From: a virus
Virus record (IMG/VR): IMGVR_UViG_3300006754_000009
Location: 1-64,000 of that record
Strand: one strand, 5' to 3'
DNA length: 64,000 nucleotides
Each line of letters opens with the position of its first letter. The first letter of the stretch is position 1. Positions 62,925-64,000 of the stretch are shown here, piece after piece. The translations under genes were made by a program, and so were the position numbers. Below the pieces are notes generated by a model. It had not been told where the DNA came from. It did no database searches and worked only from the letters and a program-made list of their open reading frames with translations.

Positions 62925-64000
62925 ATGGGATATATAGATAGTGCAAGCACAACCACAATTAAAATACAATTAACAGAAGACGCTAGAAGTCGAATGTTAA
63001 CTGCTAGTAATTTTATGGGTTTATTTGATAAATTTGGGATTTCAGATAGTGATATTGATTACAGAAACACCCAAAACCATGCGGATACCACGAATACTAG
63101 TAATAATTCTGCACAATTAGGGTTCTTACCAGACGTTACTGGGAATGACACTACATTTAGAAACGCGGTAAGTAGTGGATACAAACAAAAAGATATGGTA
63201 CATACCACACCACAAAGTAGTAATGTATTATCGAGTCCTAAGAAATACGTAGCGTTAGGGTTTTTAAATAACAACAATCAAGTAGAGTATTATAGAGATA
63301 CGGTAGAGATAGATGTGTATTTACACGACTATTTTGTTTTATGTAAATTATTAACTTCTAGATATATAGACGACCACAAAAACGTATTATCCACAAACTC
63401 GTCTGGAATAACCGCCTTATTTACCACCTATTTTAAAGATACACTAGATGTTGAAAATACGACAGACTACTTAAAATTATTAAATACATTATCAGAATAC
63501 GGAATAACCCAATATATGAATTTCTGGGAATCTATTAAGGTGTATGACGGAACAACCTTAAGAACTAGTACCGTAAAATTAGTAGCGGATAAAGATTACT
63601 CCTATTACAATGCGTTAGCATTAGCAGGAGGAGCATATATGGGGAGAGGTGAACACACAGGTATAGATTTTGCGGGAACCAATCTAAAAGGGGTAAAACT
63701 CGCTTCACCATTCTCTATGGTGTTTTCCCCTGGTCTAAATGATAATTCTTCACGCTTTCTTAAAGGGTGTGGTGGAGCTGGAATTGGATTTGGAGCGTAT
63801 GATATTGGGTATTTAAATGCTGGAGGATTAAGTGCTTGGGATAGTAACACTAACCCTTATCCTATGTTCACGATGAATAGCACATTAAACGGGTGGGCAA
63901 CACAAGACTATAATATTAAATCAGTATTTATTGGGTTCGTCACTACAATTGACATGGAAAGTAGTGTTCCGTTAAGTAAAGATGGTTTTGGTAATGAAGG
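62925..64000 (+). CDS. Fibre-like protein with attachment module (runs off the window)
   Basis: ATG at 62925, open to the end of the window with 358 complete codons, so the 3' end is missing. The first 45 residues (IKIQLTEDARSRMLTASNF, then FDKFGISDSDIDYR) are a third copy of the attachment module seen in the two preceding genes. The rest seen here is beta/alpha mixed with no cysteine-rich part in the visible portion. No promoter element of the TATTTATA type lies in the 51-bp gap, so it is probably transcribed with the genes before it. Reading on the minus strand gives only short shadows. Confidence 0.8.
   Translation, partial: MGYIDSASTTTIKIQLTEDARSRMLTASNFMGLFDKFGISDSDIDYRNTQNHADTTNTSNNSAQLGFLPDVTGNDTTFRNAVSSGYKQKDMVHTTPQSSNVLSSPKKYVALGFLNNNNQVEYYRDTVEIDVYLHDYFVLCKLLTSRYIDDHKNVLSTNSSGITALFTTYFKDTLDVENTTDYLKLLNTLSEYGITQYMNFWESIKVYDGTTLRTSTVKLVADKDYSYYNALALAGGAYMGRGEHTGIDFAGTNLKGVKLASPFSMVFSPGLNDNSSRFLKGCGGAGIGFGAYDIGYLNAGGLSAWDSNTNPYPMFTMNSTLNGWATQDYNIKSVFIGFVTTIDMESSVPLSKDGFGNE

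Noticed and set aside
1-64000. tRNA genes, integrase, reverse transcriptase of a diversity-generating element, or terminase
   Set aside because: I looked for these but saw no cloverleaf, no characteristic motifs and no template/variable repeat pair. A careful covariance scan could still find a tRNA.

Overview
This window is part of the genome of a large, AT-rich contractile-tailed phage (myovirus) with a T4-like core. The core is recognisable from the tail sheath, tail tube, gp53-like, gp25-like and gp6-like baseplate proteins, a gp32-like single-strand binding protein, UvsX, a T4 RNase H-type nuclease and a gp41-type helicase. The host is most likely a member of the Bacteroidota, probably Flavobacteriia-like. 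Evidence for this: start codons sit in A/T-rich contexts with almost no Shine-Dalgarno sequence; one divergent promoter matches the Bacteroidota consensus (TTTG, 20 bp, TATCTTTG); a small cassette encodes Bacteroidota-style exported proteins; and the fibre-like proteins carry SprB-like, PKD, carbohydrate-binding-like and dockerin-like modules. Host and virion roles are inferred by reading, not by database search.

Layout. 1-4764: end of a neck/tail-completion-like gene, a tiny minus-strand gene, and a very large tail sheath. 4786-7787: an acidic protein of unknown role, a three-gene minus-strand cassette of exported or membrane proteins, and a HAD-like phosphatase. 7854-22499: tail tube, hub/chaperone-like protein with an overlapping second frame, tape measure, large baseplate proteins, gp53-like wedge, and a 2111-aa hub protein ending in an M23 peptidase. 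22574-30966: an island of replication and nucleotide genes (acidic coiled-coil protein, SSB, UvsX, SlyD-like FKBP, RNase H, DnaB-type helicase, B12-dependent ribonucleotide reductase, zinc ribbon). 31081-33385: gp25 and gp6. 33488-64000: about 30 kb of very large virion proteins, probably distal baseplate and fibres. These include a 1197-aa protein with an internal hydrophobic hairpin, a 2636-aa cysteine-rich repeat protein, and three successive genes with a related N-terminal module, the last running off the window.

Expression. Almost every likely transcription unit on the plus strand is preceded by an 8-base element close to TATTTATA, usually 10-46 nt before the start codon and without a consistent upstream box. 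This looks like a phage-specific (late-type) promoter. The minus-strand envelope cassette instead has a host-type promoter, suggesting separate, probably early, expression. One strong intrinsic terminator follows the tube gene. No tRNA, rRNA, CRISPR array, insertion sequence or integrase was seen.

The most unusual content is the disulfide- or metal-rich adhesion apparatus at the right-hand side (33488-64000), built from modules normally found on Bacteroidota cell-surface proteins, together with the host-promoter-driven envelope cassette.
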